This document shows positions 43,640-54,687 of a DNA stretch of 64,000 nt, piece by piece. The notes under the pieces are model-generated. The model was not told the origin of the DNA, searched no databases, and saw nothing but the letters and a program-made list of their open reading frames with translations. The DNA comes from Blastomussa wellsi (Eukaryota; Cnidaria; Anthozoa; Scleractinia; Plerogyridae), in contig OX393562.1 in the NCBI GenBank assembly GCA_947652115.1, positions 29,916,352-29,980,351 on the forward strand, in the 5' to 3' direction. The first letter of the stretch is position 1. Each line of letters opens with the position of its first letter. Made by a program: the position numbers and the translations under genes.

Positions 43640-46600
43640 ATGGCCAGCAGCGAGAAAGTATCTCAAGGTATGTCTTAGCCTTTTTAGTTCCCGAAGAAGG
43701 CTAGTTTTGTCTAATGGAAATATTGGGCAATAAAATTACCCTTTTAATCTGTCCGATATGCCTTTTTGTATATTGCTGATCCTGATCTACCCGAAGTTCC
43801 GGTTTCACTCCGCTATTGTTTGTTGAAGTGTGCCTTGCCTTTAGTCAGTTTTATTTTAGTGACTGTACCCTCGGTCCGGCACATTTCCTTCTATCTCCAA
43901 GATCTACTCCAGGACCAGAAATCGCCTTAAAAGTGCTTTATACTATGTAATCATATAAAAGGTTCCACCCTTTCAAATTGTACTCTTATGAATAATACTA
44001 GTGGTAATCAAAGATTAGGCGTTCGACGACTTCGATTCACTTGGCTTAAATATCAGCATGAAACACTTAACATAACTGTACATTGTAGTTTATGAACATG
44101 ATTTTTCTGATTTATACATACCAATACAATGCGGGCTGGCCCCGTTTCAGAGATCTCGGCACGCCACTAAATCCTTTCTAAACTTTGGAGTGTTCATATG
44201 AGAGGGTGGGATGGCTCGGTTGCCGAGATCTCGGTTTTTCCAACCGAGATCTCGGCAACCAGGCTGAAAATTTTCCATATGAACACTCCATCCCGGTTAC
44301 CGGGACGAAACGTTTTTGACAAAATAGTTTCACTTTCGCAACAGAGCGGCCAAAATGGCATAATTTTGCCTAGTATGTATTTCTACTTTAGAAGTATTCG
44401 ATTTATCTTTGTTAGTAAAGTCGCAAGAGTCGAAAAAGCTACGATAGGTGCAAACGATACAACGTTGTTGCGCCAATTTGTTTTTGTTTATCGAATTTTA
44501 CGTCATTCAACCGGGCTAAAATTTCTCATATGAACCGAAGACAAAATTCGTCCCGGTAACCGAGTCAGCCCGGCCAACCGGGCTCATGTGAAGAGGCCCT
44601 CAGTCTGTGTTCAGAAAACCGCAGACTGTGGACAGCACTGATTAATTGTCAGCCAAAACATTAAAAAATCGGCAAGTAGTAGCAGTAGCTAAATAATCAC
44701 AAACCTCAAGACGAGAATGACAAATAATATCATTGCTTTGTCGCCCAACAAATTATTATCAATCAATCAATCAATACCCTTTATTTTACGTATTAACGAA
44801 GCAAACGCACATGCAAGCTAAAATGCCGACTGTCACGGCACCGATCGAAATCTGCTGTTATATATTCGCACCAGGAGTTTTACAATTTTCGTTACAAGGT
44901 TCTTCTTGGATAACAATAAGAAGAAGTGACAGATAACAGAAGTGGCATCTCCAATGAAAAGCAGCTGAGTTTTATAATGGGATGGAATTAAATTCGGGCG
45001 AATTGCAGCATCTGTTTCCTAGAAAACACACCAGCAGTAGGCAGGCTTCTGATGTTCTGATAAGTAGCTTCAATCATCTTTGCCAGTGATAGCCCAGACA
45101 AACCAATACAACTGCGAAAAAAGTTCAATAAAAACGAAAACCACTCGAAGGGACTCGAAAACGAAAGAGCGACGCGACAAGCATGGACATGACGTCATTC
45201 GCCCCTGATAAATCTTGTTGGGAGGTGGGGCAAATTGGTGTCCACAGATTCACAAGAAATCTCGATTTCCTTCCAATACAGGATTAGAAATGAGTTCTAT
45301 CGAACGCAATTACAGTCGAACCAAGTGAAGCGTACCCCGCTAGAGTACATTAATGAATTTATTATTGGAAAATTGAATCCGTTATTCGTTTCAATTTTGC
45401 ATTCGGTTTCCAAAGGAGCGGATCAATGCTCAACTCAAAAGACAATTTTTGATTGAACTAGGCGAGAGCTTTTCTTGGCTATTTACACCTTGCAGAACTT
45501 GCGCTTTTACAAAAAGACGTTAAAGGCGTCTGTCTTATTTACTGTTTTTATACTAGACGTTAAAGTCGTCTCGAGACAGCTTTAACGTCTCAGACGGCTT
45601 TATCGTCTCTAGCATAAAAACGGTCATTTTTGCTTTACATGGGATCAGCTCAATTAATTAGAAGACGGGTTAAAATTGATCAGTTGTGAATTTGCATTTC
45701 ATTTTGATGGAATGTTTTCAATAATCGTTTAACAGCTGTTCGTATTGATATTTGTTATATTTGAGAATCTTTTATTGCGTTTAATTTTATCTACATTTCG
45801 AATAAAACTTAAGGCCTCCCTCCGTCAAATGAGTGATTTTACTTTGAGCCCCCCTATCGTGGCAGCCATTGTTATGTAATCCCCCCTCTGGTTTTTCAGC
45901 CCCCCCCCCCTCCCTCCTGATAATTATTGCACAGTCCCTTATGCCCCGAATTAATTTTTATTTATTCAGCTTTTTTAAATAGTCTCCATTGACATGGCTT
46001 TTCATACCAACTATAAAAACAATAATAATCAATCTACTATAAAATGCTGTGAGATTACAAGGATTATTTACATCATATGGCTGGCTCCTAATTCATAAGC
46101 GTTTCTAATAACTGCTTTTTTACTTCTGCTCGAGAAAACAATACTGTATTTTTGCAGTGGAACCTCCGCCCTACACACAACAACCAGGTATTCAACCTCA
46201 ACCTGGTTACTCAGCCCAGCCTGGTTACCCAGCTCAGCCTGGTTACCAAGCTCAGCCTGGGTACCCAGCTCAGCCTGGTTACGCACCTCAGCCTGGTTAT
46301 CCAGCTCATCCTGGTCAGCAGCCTGGCTACCCACCCCAGTTTGGTTACCCGCCACCACAGCCCGTCCAGCAAGTCCAGCAAAGCACCACCGTGGTAAATG
46401 TGGGAGTACCTGTAAGTACCTTAGCAAATAATACAAATACTCTATTGCACAATACTCTGTTCACGCTCAGCCTGATAAAATATGAGTACAAAGTTGATCC
46501 AGCGTTTAGAAGGCAAAAGCTTGTAACTCGTGTACTAGGACACAAATTTTCAGCGAGAGGGTGGCTAGGGTCAAGGCCGTTTCCCATTCCTCGAGGTAAG

Positions 46601-49600
46601 AGTATTGCATCCTGTATTTATTATTATCCTACACGCTTCTGTGTCCAATGACATCTCCATATTCGTGATCATCTTACCAACCCTTGCCGAAAGAATCACT
46701 TTGCAAAATATGCTCATTCAGTATAAGCGTCTGGCCAATAACATTTTCGTATTTGTGCACTGTTTGTTACAATCCAACGGACCGTTGCGGAAATAATCAC
46801 TTCACAAAATGCTGAACACATAAGCGCATTCCACACTCACCATTCGTCGCAGGTGGTGACCGCAGTAACACCCGACGTAACTAATCGAGCCAAATCGAAC
46901 CCAATCGAACTCAATTGAACATCAATCACGCGGTTGGGTTCGATTGAGTTCGACAATCGAACATAATCGAACTCTCACAAAAAAAATGGGCAATCGAACT
47001 CCAATTGGAGTTCGATTAGGTTCGACGGTGTTCTACTTGAGGCTGAAACGGTCGACTTTGATTCACGGTCGGATGTATTAGACTGGAACCGCCAATCACA
47101 GATGGATGCGAGCATCACAAGTGCATTCGATTGAGTTCGACTGGGTTCGATTAGTTCGAAAATCGAACTTTCACGCAAATTTTTTTCTGTTAGATTGTGT
47201 TCGACTATCGAACAGTTCGATTAATTACGTCGGGTGTATTTCTTGGAAGCCCATGGGGATACAAGCCTCCTCAAAGAAAGCCAGTTTCACATACTCCGAA
47301 AGTGTCAAGGGAAATTTGATTGTCTCGTCTATGAGATGCTTTTTATCAAGGAACGTGATCCAAGTTTAAACACGCAAACTGATTCCATCCGTGCGAAACT
47401 TTTTGCTTGAAAGAACATTCCAACACTTCTTATATGATTGTCTTATTGTCTTATTTAGTATTTATAAAGTTTTTTCCATCATTATCACTTTGACTTGATA
47501 ATGACGTTAGCTCAACGTCGAAACGTCGTCGTTTTTAAAACAACTTTCTTAATATGCTCTTAAGAAATATTTTATCGCAGTTTTTTATCGTTAAATGTTT
47601 TAAAAAGTCGCTTTTTCTATGTAACAATATTGAACTATAAAACCAAATGAGATAGAATAACCCAAAAAACATGTTAACTGGACATATGTAGCGCCAAGCA
47701 AATTGAACTAATTATTTAGCAACAAATGCACAATATTTTTACCTCAACTTTGAAGGAGGCCGTGCAGGTAGCGGAGGGTTCGCCGCCTGATCATGATTCT
47801 GCAGTACTTGCCCTAACACTAGTACTTGAACCGGTTTAGCTTGAACTGGTTGAACTGAATTTGTGCTGCGTGAAATTGCGCTTGTCGAGCTTGTGCTTGA
47901 AACGGTTTAATTTGCGCAGCTTCAACTTGTGCTAGTTGAGCTTGTGCTTATCCCTGCTGCTATGGTTGTTGAGGGAATATCACAACTCCTGCATCAGCCA
48001 TGTTGGGTTGGTTCCCTGCTACTGTGGTTGTTGAGGGAACTGGACAACTCCTGGAGCAGCCATGTTGTGTCGGCGATGACTATCTGCTTGCTAGAACATT
48101 CGCGTCCTTCAGAACGGAGAAAAGAGTTCCCCATTCCTCCTTCTCGCTGGAAAAAAGATCATGCTTTGCGCCTTATTATCGAGCCTTGTGAATAGCGGGC
48201 GCGAGCGACGCAGCATTCGCGGGCGAAGCACGCAAGTAAGAGCGACAAAGAAGCGAGTGAAATTTCAACTCGATCCCTTACATAAACCCTGGCTAGAACT
48301 CTGACGGATTATGATTTGGTGTGTTGAATTGGTAAATAGGCATGCCAATGATACCATTATTGTAACAGCCACTGGTTAACAGTGGTAGCGCTGACCCATC
48401 GAAGTACACGACCGGGAACTTGGTTCTCATTTTGTTGATTCAAAACTATTCTCTTCCCCAGAGTTGGGCCTGTGAACGAGTAGCAAATTGCCCTGTGGAA
48501 ACAAGGATGTCCAATCAAGGGTGTTCAATCAAATGAAATCCCTATGCTGTAACATACAAAATAGCCGCTTGTGCACAGGCCTAGCAGGCTGAGAGGGACA
48601 AGTGACTCTTATTTTGTGTCCTTTACAATCAGAAGGCTGTTAGCCCAGATTTCCACGGGTCACGCGAACTTGTTCATGAAAAGATTACGAAGTAGTGACA
48701 AGAACTGTATGAGAATTCAACGGTAAAATGCTAGGGCCTGGAATAACACACGATAAAGAGTTAAGAATTCAGTTTCACAAAGCAGAGTAACGGGCCCCTT
48801 TTTTGTGTAGGTAATCAGTAATAAAATAATTCTCTGTTATTCTGTCCTAGGCCGCCCAAACCATCATTGTGCCGGCTAATCCTCGCCCTCACAATTACCT
48901 TGGCTTTTCAATCTGCACATGCCTGTTCTGCGTTTGGCCTATTGGATTAGCCGCGATTGTGTTCTCTTGTATGGTAAGAAGAAACAACAGAGTAATTAAC
49001 ATGACGTAAAGCATAATATGAACTGCGGATGAAGATGACAGTGACAGATGATCATCGTAGTAAATTTGCAATTAAAGCAATTCGAATAAAGAAGCCTGAA
49101 AAAATTCAGTGCTTCAACGTGATTCGAACCTGTGACCTCGGCGATACCGGTGCGATGCTCTACCAGCTGGGCAATGAAGCCACACATTAGGAGCGAGGTC
49201 AATTTACTGAGTTCATATTTTCCCGTAAGTAGTGAAATGACGTCTTAGCACATGACATAAGACATAATTCATATATGAAATGCGAATGTATAGATGAAAT
49301 TGAAAAATGCATCGCAGTGAATTTCAAATTTTGAAGGAACAAAGAACACTCGTGAAGGAAAGCGGTTGCGCTGCACAGGAGCCAATAAGGCCGCTGTCTT
49401 CATAGCTGTGGCGGAACGTTTTGTTGTCATTTTGAAGTTTAAAACAATACAGATTCTGAAAATCGAAGTTTGCATTTGTGTTCAAAATTTTCAAATGATC
49501 AAAGTGAAGAAGAGGGAAAATATACTCGTGTATCAAAATGGCCATCAGTACAAGATTTATGCGCGCAATGATAAGCGTTCTGTTGCATTTTTAATGATTT

Positions 49601-49894
49601 TTTGATACCATTCATGAGTTTTTTGTACGTGCGGGTGTTCCGTTGAATCGAAATTTATTTCTTGTCCTTATCGTTAAAGACCGTTGTTCTTCTTTATCAA
49701 AGCCCATTTTTTTCTGCATGAAAAAGTAACAGTACATGAGATAATACCTTTTTTTTCATCACCAGGTGGACAGCTCATATGATGCGGGTGATTACGCTGG
49801 TGCCTTGAGAAACGCAAACATCGCCAGGGGGCTGAATATAGCTTCCATCGTGTGTGGCATCATCATCATTATTGTTATTGCTACCAGCGTTTAA
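43640..49894 (+). CDS. Gene B: GYPAQP-repeat CD225/dispanin transmembrane protein (4 coding exons)
   Basis: Coding exons are 43640-43667 (MASSEKVSQ), 46158-46411, 48851-48973 and 49766-49894 (TAA), giving 177 aa with the same phases as gene A. Exon 2 starts VEPPPYTQQP and contains about seven GYxAQP/GYPAHP hexad-like repeats before QQSTTVVNVGVP. Exon 3 encodes NYLGFSICTCLFCVWPIGLA, differing from gene A's exon 3 at only about five nucleotides of 123. Exon 4 encodes VDSSYDAGDYAGALRNANIA and an Ile-rich helix (GIIIIIVIATSV). This is a CD225 domain with a Pro-rich cytosolic tail. Introns are long (2.5, 2.4 and 0.8 kb). Intron 1 holds a 44.2-kb hairpin and a LINE 3' end; intron 2 holds a 370-bp TIR element and a decayed Gln-rich stretch; intron 3 holds a tRNA-SINE. 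AATAAA occurs at 49997, about 100 bp past the stop. A Ty3 element ends 1.15 kb upstream. Confidence 0.86.
44186..44290. repeat. Nested hairpin with CCGAGATCTCGG palindromes
   Basis: Perfect 19-bp arms GGTTGCCGAGATCTCGGTT / AACCGAGATCTCGGCAACC separated by TTTCC, inside outer arms TGGAGTGTTCATATG / CATATGAACACTCCA. Gene B intron 1. Confidence 0.7.
44755..44935 (-). repeat. Possible LINE 3' end with (TTGA)n tail
   Basis: (ATCA)n at 44756-44775 is followed by ACCCTTTATTTTACG, which reads on the minus strand as AATAAAGGGT plus a (TTGA)n tail, the usual end of CR1-like LINEs in this window. It lies in gene B intron 1. Confidence 0.4.
45541..45623. repeat. Fold-back repeat with GACGTTAAAG motifs
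   Basis: CTGTTTTTATACTAGACG mirrors CGTCTCTAGCATAAAAACGG with an inner AAAGTCGTCTCGAGAC/AGCTTTAACGTCT pairing. Gene B intron 1. Confidence 0.5.
46868..47237. mobile_element. TIR element rich in TTCGATT motifs, gene B intron 2
   Basis: Ends ACACCCGACGTAACTAATCG and the inverse CGATTAATTACGTCGGGTGT. The interior has more than fifteen TCGAAC/GTTCGA half-sites, many in pairs. 370 bp, non-coding. Confidence 0.6.
47780..48085 (-). pseudogene. Decayed Gln-rich coding-like stretch with tandem duplication
   Basis: A unit of about 63 bp (47951-48013 and 48015-48076) reads on the minus strand NMA(A/D)(P/A)GVV..FPQQP, followed by AQAQLAQVEAAQIKPFQAQA. TAG codons stand among the CAG codons in both units. 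This looks like a Gln-rich reading frame lost by C-to-T changes. Family unknown. Confidence 0.35.
49020..49196 (-). repeat. tRNA-derived SINE (family 2) in gene B intron 3
   Basis: The minus-strand head GGCTTCATTGCCCAGCTGGT AGAGCATCGC with box B AGGTTCGAATCACGTTGAAG is followed by the family tail TTTTCAGGCTTCTTTATTCG and AATTGCTTTAATTGCAAATT. Tails of the same family occur at 24681-24735 (plus) and 36450-36525 (minus). Confidence 0.65.
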
Positions 49895-50034
49895 ACTATT
49901 GCTTGCTTGCTGGCCACTTTAGCTCCTTATAGCTAAGTTCGATTTATACAAAATAGGAATGATTAGTCCAGTTGTGATCCACACGAGTGATAAGTAAATA
50001 AAATTGAAATAACGATAATTGACGTTTTTAATTA

Positions 50035-50455
50035 CAGGGGCACCCAACGAACAAACCGTGACATTTTGAGTTCTTTTACCCAAATGAATGGTTAAAAATA
50101 TATCAAATTTGTTAAAACATTTTCAGGTGTTCTTGGGTGTTGCTGGGAAAAATTTATCTGTTCCTTTTTTCCAGCACATGATCCATAATTTTTTCCCAGC
50201 CAGCCATTAGGACAGACAACAAACGCTCGGAAATGGAACTGAAAAGCGTTGCAATTCGCTCTTCTCAGCAAGACTCAAGCCCTCGTCGAGCAGTTTTTTC
50301 AGTCACCATTCCGAGTTTCAATTAGCCAGCGCAAAAATAGTATTTTTTTCAGTGACAACTTCCATGCGAAAACATTTACTGGAACATTTTGCCAGCCAGC
50401 AACATTTGCGCTGCGGAACAGATAACGTGAGGAACAGACTCGTTGAGTGCCCCTG
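50035..50455. mobile_element. TIR element with CAGGGGCACCCAACG ends
   Basis: Left CAGGGGCACCCAACG and right CGTTGAGTGCCCCTG are inverse. CAGGGG ends suggest hAT-like; no target duplication is obvious. It starts about 140 bp after the gene B stop. Confidence 0.6.
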
Positions 50456-50837
50456 TACTTACTTCTTCGCTGTTTTTAGCTGATTTTTTCAACAACCCTC
50501 GAGTTTGTTTTTGAGGTCAAATGAAAGAAACCCATTTTGCTGAGTGCAACTGCCTAGTAACTGAAACATAATAAATGAGTTGATCAATGCATACTCCGAT
50601 GATAGGGCCAATTGATTTTGCTGGGTAAACGGACTTTTAAGCCTTAAAATTTGTACTGTAGGCTTGCTGACTGGATTGTTCGACAACACAAATGCAGTTT
50701 GTAACTTTTTTTACCTTTATGTACTTTGCCAGTATAACGTCTTTATGATAAATGTAATAGAAATAAAAGATAGATAACTTTGAATTTAGAAGTTTGTATT
50801 ACGTCACGTAAAAACGCTCTATTCGATCGACAAAATC

Positions 50838-51211
50838 ACACGAGGGTTCATGACGCAGGGACATATCGCAGTGACATGTAGCAGCGACGAAATCACGTGT
50901 TATTCACACGAGGAGACATCCCATCCCTGCAGTCTTCCCTGAGACATGACCCACAAATTTCAACGAGTTGAACTCCGTGGGACATGTCGCAGGGACAAAA
51001 TTGCCTCAACATTCGTGTTGCACGGGCTTAACATTATCAGGACACACGAGGGGACCTTTCGCCGCCATATTTTCATGTGTGTGTACGTATTATGGTTATG
51101 TCCCTGCCACATGTTCCCGCTACACGTTCCTGCTGTGCTACATGTACCGTACATGTAAAAACACATGATTTAGTCCCTGCGACATGTCCCTGCGGCATGT
51201 CCCCTCGTGTG
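50838..51211. mobile_element. TIR element with GGGACATGTCGCAG repeats
   Basis: CACACGAGGG..CATGACGCAGGGACAT faces ATGTCCCTGCGGCATGTCCC and CTCGTGTG. GGGACATG/CATGTCCC recurs about ten times inside, in both orientations. Confidence 0.55.
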
Positions 51212-51712
51212 TAGGCACCTTAATATCATAAACTTCATGAAGACAGACCATGCACCATGTGACTTTAAATCCGTGCACCGATTCGACGGATCATAACAGG
51301 TGGAAATGCTCTGGGTTAATCCAAGCAAATGCTGACACAACAAGAATAGGCCATTTTACAGTTCTGTGCTTAGTTACCAAGCCTTTGAGTGGAATTGAGG
51401 CTGAAGGTGACCTTGCATAGATAAAAACTCTCTTGCTTTTGATATGTAAATCGTTTTGTTGTTATGCTAAATAGTTTCTTGTCTCTATCATGACAAGGTC
51501 ACCCCAAGCCTTGCTTTCATACAGAGGCCTGGTTACATTTCACAGAACTGAAAAATGGACTATTAATAACAAATTTAAACCTAAGTGTATGAAGTTTATG
51601 TGTTTAATTTTTTTTTTAATATAAACCTGTAAGTTAAATATTCAAACTCTGTAAAACTTGCAATTAAAAAAAAAACATTTGCACGACGCTTTATAATCAT
51701 CTGGTTTAGTAG

Positions 51713-51846
51713 TTAACAGGTAAAGACGAATTGTTCATTTTTGTCGCGAGTATGAGACAAAGAAAAGATCTGAGTACCGACAGGATTCGAACTTATGCCT
51801 TCCAGATACCAGTTGGGCGCTCTAACCAGCTGAGCTACGAGAACTC
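51713..51846 (-). repeat. tRNA-derived SINE (family 1)
   Basis: The minus strand reads GAGTTCTCGTAGCTCAGCTG then GTTAGAGCGCCC, with box B AAGTTCGAATCCTGTCGG and tail CTTTGTCTCATACTCGCG. It aligns with 19378-19475. Confidence 0.6.
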
Positions 51847-51875
51847 TTGATGAGCTAGGCCATTTTACTAAGTTT

Positions 51876-52595
51876 AAGGTTAAGGTAATCTTTATTTTGC
51901 CAGGGTGGTCCATTCGGCAACAAGGCTGATATCCAGAGGAGCCCTAATTTAAAAATACAGATATCATGATAATTGAAAAGTACAAGATAAAAATTTAAAA
52001 ATTAAAGATATAAATTTTAAAAAAATATAAGTAATAATTTAAAAAGTATGGAATATAAACAAGCATGCATTAATTTATAAAAATCTATTGACTATAAAAT
52101 TTAAAAATTGTAGCTAGTAATTAAAACTTTAAAAGAAGAAAGTGACTCGGCGTTTTGAATTCTACGGGGTAGAGCTGAGCCCGAATATCTAAAAGTTCGT
52201 TTTGCAAGGGCTTGGGCAGGCGCAAATCTGTTCTTCTGCGAGTGTTGTTGCTATGCACATTACAATTTCTAGTGAAATAGATTATTTAGACATTTATATA
52301 CTAAAGTACATGTCTTTTCCGTTATACTCTTCTTAGAAGAGTAACGCCTTAAAACTATGCGGGCAGCGCGATTTTGTAACCGTTGTAGAGTTTTGCTGGA
52401 GGTGGCTGTAAATTCACCACACACGGTGTCCGCGTAACACAGGATTTGCTCTATAGGTTCATATATGACACTCGTCCTGCATACTGCTAGTATCAGCAAT
52501 GTCGAAAGCAACATGTGTGCGATAAATATGCATGATAGATAGTAAATTTTCAGCTCGGTGAATAAATGCAAAAGATGAACTGCTAGACCCAATAC
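51876..52595 (-). mobile_element. LINE 3' fragment (non-LTR RT C-terminus)
   Basis: The minus-strand ORF 52592-52269 contains IYEPIEQILCYADTVCGEFT and then LQRLQNRAARIVLRRYS, the hallmark C-terminal segment of CR1/Jockey-type LINE proteins, followed by LVYKCLNNLFH. The 3' UTR runs to about 51876, ending in (TTAACC)-like units (TTAAGGTTAAGG). It is 5'-truncated. Confidence 0.68.
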
Positions 52596-53143
52596 ATTAT
52601 TAGAAACATGAAACTTAATTCTTGTTTCAGAAGATGAGTGAACGACAATACTAGTTTACTACTTTGATTGACGCTGAGTCAAATTGGCTATTTCCAAATG
52701 GGAACGGTCGGTGTTGATTTTAGTGGCACAAATATTACATTGAGCAAGAAAAAAAAAAAAAAACAAATACATTTATCATTTCCTATTTCCAAAAGCATAC
52801 GTGTTGCAACTGAGTTGAGACACGCTAGTCACTTCAGTTGGCATTTCATTGACTTGTAACTTTATCAGATAACACGGCGCTCCGTATACGGCAATAATAC
52901 CATAAATAATTGATGCTTAGGGATGGACCATTATATTTTTGAGGGGGGGGGGTTGGGCAATTTTGTCTTGTTAAGAATTTTTTTTTTCGTCTTTGGGTTG
53001 TGCAAGAATTTTTTTTAGCACCTTAAGTTTGTGCACGAATTTTTTTTTTCCCCATCGGTTTCAGCATTATTCATATTTATTAAAGTGTCGCCAAAAGTGA
53101 GCATTTCATGAGGTATGCCTATACAAGTATGTAACAGAAAATT

Positions 53144-53253
53144 GGAAAATTAAACGAGACTTACCTGTAAGTTGAAGTTTGATTGAAATTCTATCCGTCA
53201 CCAAGCGCTGAGGGATTACGTGAGATAGCATTGCGCCTGCGCGAACTCAGTTT
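53144..53253. repeat. DIRS left inverted terminal repeat
   Basis: This is the left end of the DIRS element. The outer part (53144-53228) is repeated in inverted orientation in the internal complementary region at about 53330-53405. The inner part (GCATTGCGCCTGCGCGAACT, ending near 53250) is the inverse of 57655-57680 at the other end. It contains a CCTGTAAGT/ACTTACAGG splice-donor-like inverted pair that probably has no splicing role. Confidence 0.8.
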
Positions 53254-53329
53254 TTAAAGCACTTGCCATGTGTGCAGGGGAAAGAAAACCCTGACCAGCA
53301 AAATGGGAGGGCCTTAAAAGGGAGGGCAC

Positions 53330-53440
53330 GTAATCCCTCAGCGCTTGGTGACGGATAGAATTTCAATCAAACTTCAACTTACAGGTAAGTCTCGTTTAAT
53401 TTTCCAATTCTATTCCGTCACCGCACTGAGGGCTCACGTG
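53330..53440. repeat. DIRS internal complementary region
   Basis: The sequence CACGTAATCCCTCAGCGCTT and onward to about 53405 is the inverse of the left terminus. Then, without a gap, 53405-53440 (ATTCTATTCCGTCACCGCAC) is the inverse of the right terminus. The joined termini act as the template bridging the ends in DIRS rolling-circle/circular cDNA models. Confidence 0.8.
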
Positions 53441-53520
53441 AGACTTCAAAGCCCACTGCACACATGAACAGAGTAATGACCAACCAAGCAACTCAGATTG
53501 GTCAAAACCAGTTTATTAAC

Positions 53521-54687
53521 TTACTCTTGTAACAAAACGTTAGAAAAGCTATCTGTGTTGATAACAGGCTTGCTATAAAACTTTGCAAAAGTGTCAGATG
53601 AGCTCCATCCTGCAACTGATAAGATGTGCTCTAATGGTACAGATTTCAACAGAGCCTTAGATGTTGCGGCAGCCCTAGTACTGTGGGGCTTGAAAAGGTT
53701 TACATCAATTCCTGACTTATGCATTACAGCTTTGACCCATCTACTGATGGTGTCCCGGGAAACTGGTTTAAATGGCTTGTAATGACTAATAAACAATTGT
53801 TGTGCACCTCCACGTAAAGAAGAGGTACGATCAAGATATGCCTTCAAGGTAGTGACAACACAAATGTTAGGGTTGTCCGGGTAAGCTACAAACTTAACAA
53901 CAGTGGGTTTCGACCTTGGCTTAGACTGTTTAATAGGCCTGGAGATAATAAAAGTCACAGTAGTTTCTGAAACAACCATGTCCTCCAAAGACAAGTAGTG
54001 AATTGTCTGCCCCCGTTGAGCTGATACTAATGACATTTAAGTGACTAATTTTAAAGTCAGGTCCTTTAGTGAGCAGTCTGTAATAGAGATTGTCTTAAGA
54101 TAGTTCAGAACCTTGCTCACATCCCATGTCTCAGTATATCTTGGGTTGGAGGGTCTTGCTTCGTAAACTCCTTTTAAGAACCTCTTAACACTCTCTTGTG
54201 CTCCAAAAGTCATCCCGTCCACAGGCTTTAAGACACTGGACAGAGCAGACCTTGCAGTGTTAATACCACTGTAACCGATGCCTGACTCAAATAGCTCCAC
54301 TAAAAAGTCTAGTGCCTGGGGGACAGTGGCAGAAACTGGATCAATCTGTTTTTTATGACAATATGTAGTCCATCTTTTGATGTAAGATGAATATTGCTTT
54401 GTAGTTCCTTTCCTCCAGGACTGTAAGATGATGGAGGTTGCCTTTTGAGAAATTCCTTGTGTCTCATAGGACTGCCGGACAATCTGCATGCAATCAGAAC
54501 CATTTTCCTGAATAGGGGGTGGACTTCTTGTGGCATCCCCGGCATTTGTAAGGCAGTTTGTTGTTGTGGTAACACTCTTGGAACAGCCACTAACATGCGA
54601 AGAAGTTTGGGATACCAACTCTGGGTTGGCCACATTGGAACTATCATCAATCCCTCTGCACAATCGGTTTGTATTTTCTGTAGGCAT
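53521..54687 (-). pseudogene. DIRS tyrosine recombinase, split by an in-frame stop
   Basis: Two consecutive ORFs lie in the same frame (54687-54037 and 54036-53521), separated only by TAA at 54037-54039. The first holds a variable N-terminus and the SAM-like core-binding domain (RKGTTKQYSSYIKRWTTYCH). The second holds the catalytic domain: the first Arg in SAQRGQ, the HSTR box (H-x-x-R), and VAGWSSSDTFAKFYSK with the terminal Tyr nucleophile. The break lies just before the first catalytic Arg, so a single nonsense change probably inactivated this copy. Readthrough, or use of the ATG that follows the stop directly, cannot be excluded. The enzyme would integrate the circular DNA intermediate without target duplication. 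Confidence 0.85.

Noticed and set aside
49110..49196. A second tRNA gene on the minus strand
   Set aside because: The head is followed directly by a repeat tail shared with two other loci and lacks a convincing cloverleaf; it is better explained as a SINE.
53180..53405. A real exon with donor CAG/GTAAGT in the DIRS left end
   Set aside because: The donor-like sequence is part of the perfect inverted repeat and occurs in both orientations as a consequence of DIRS structure.
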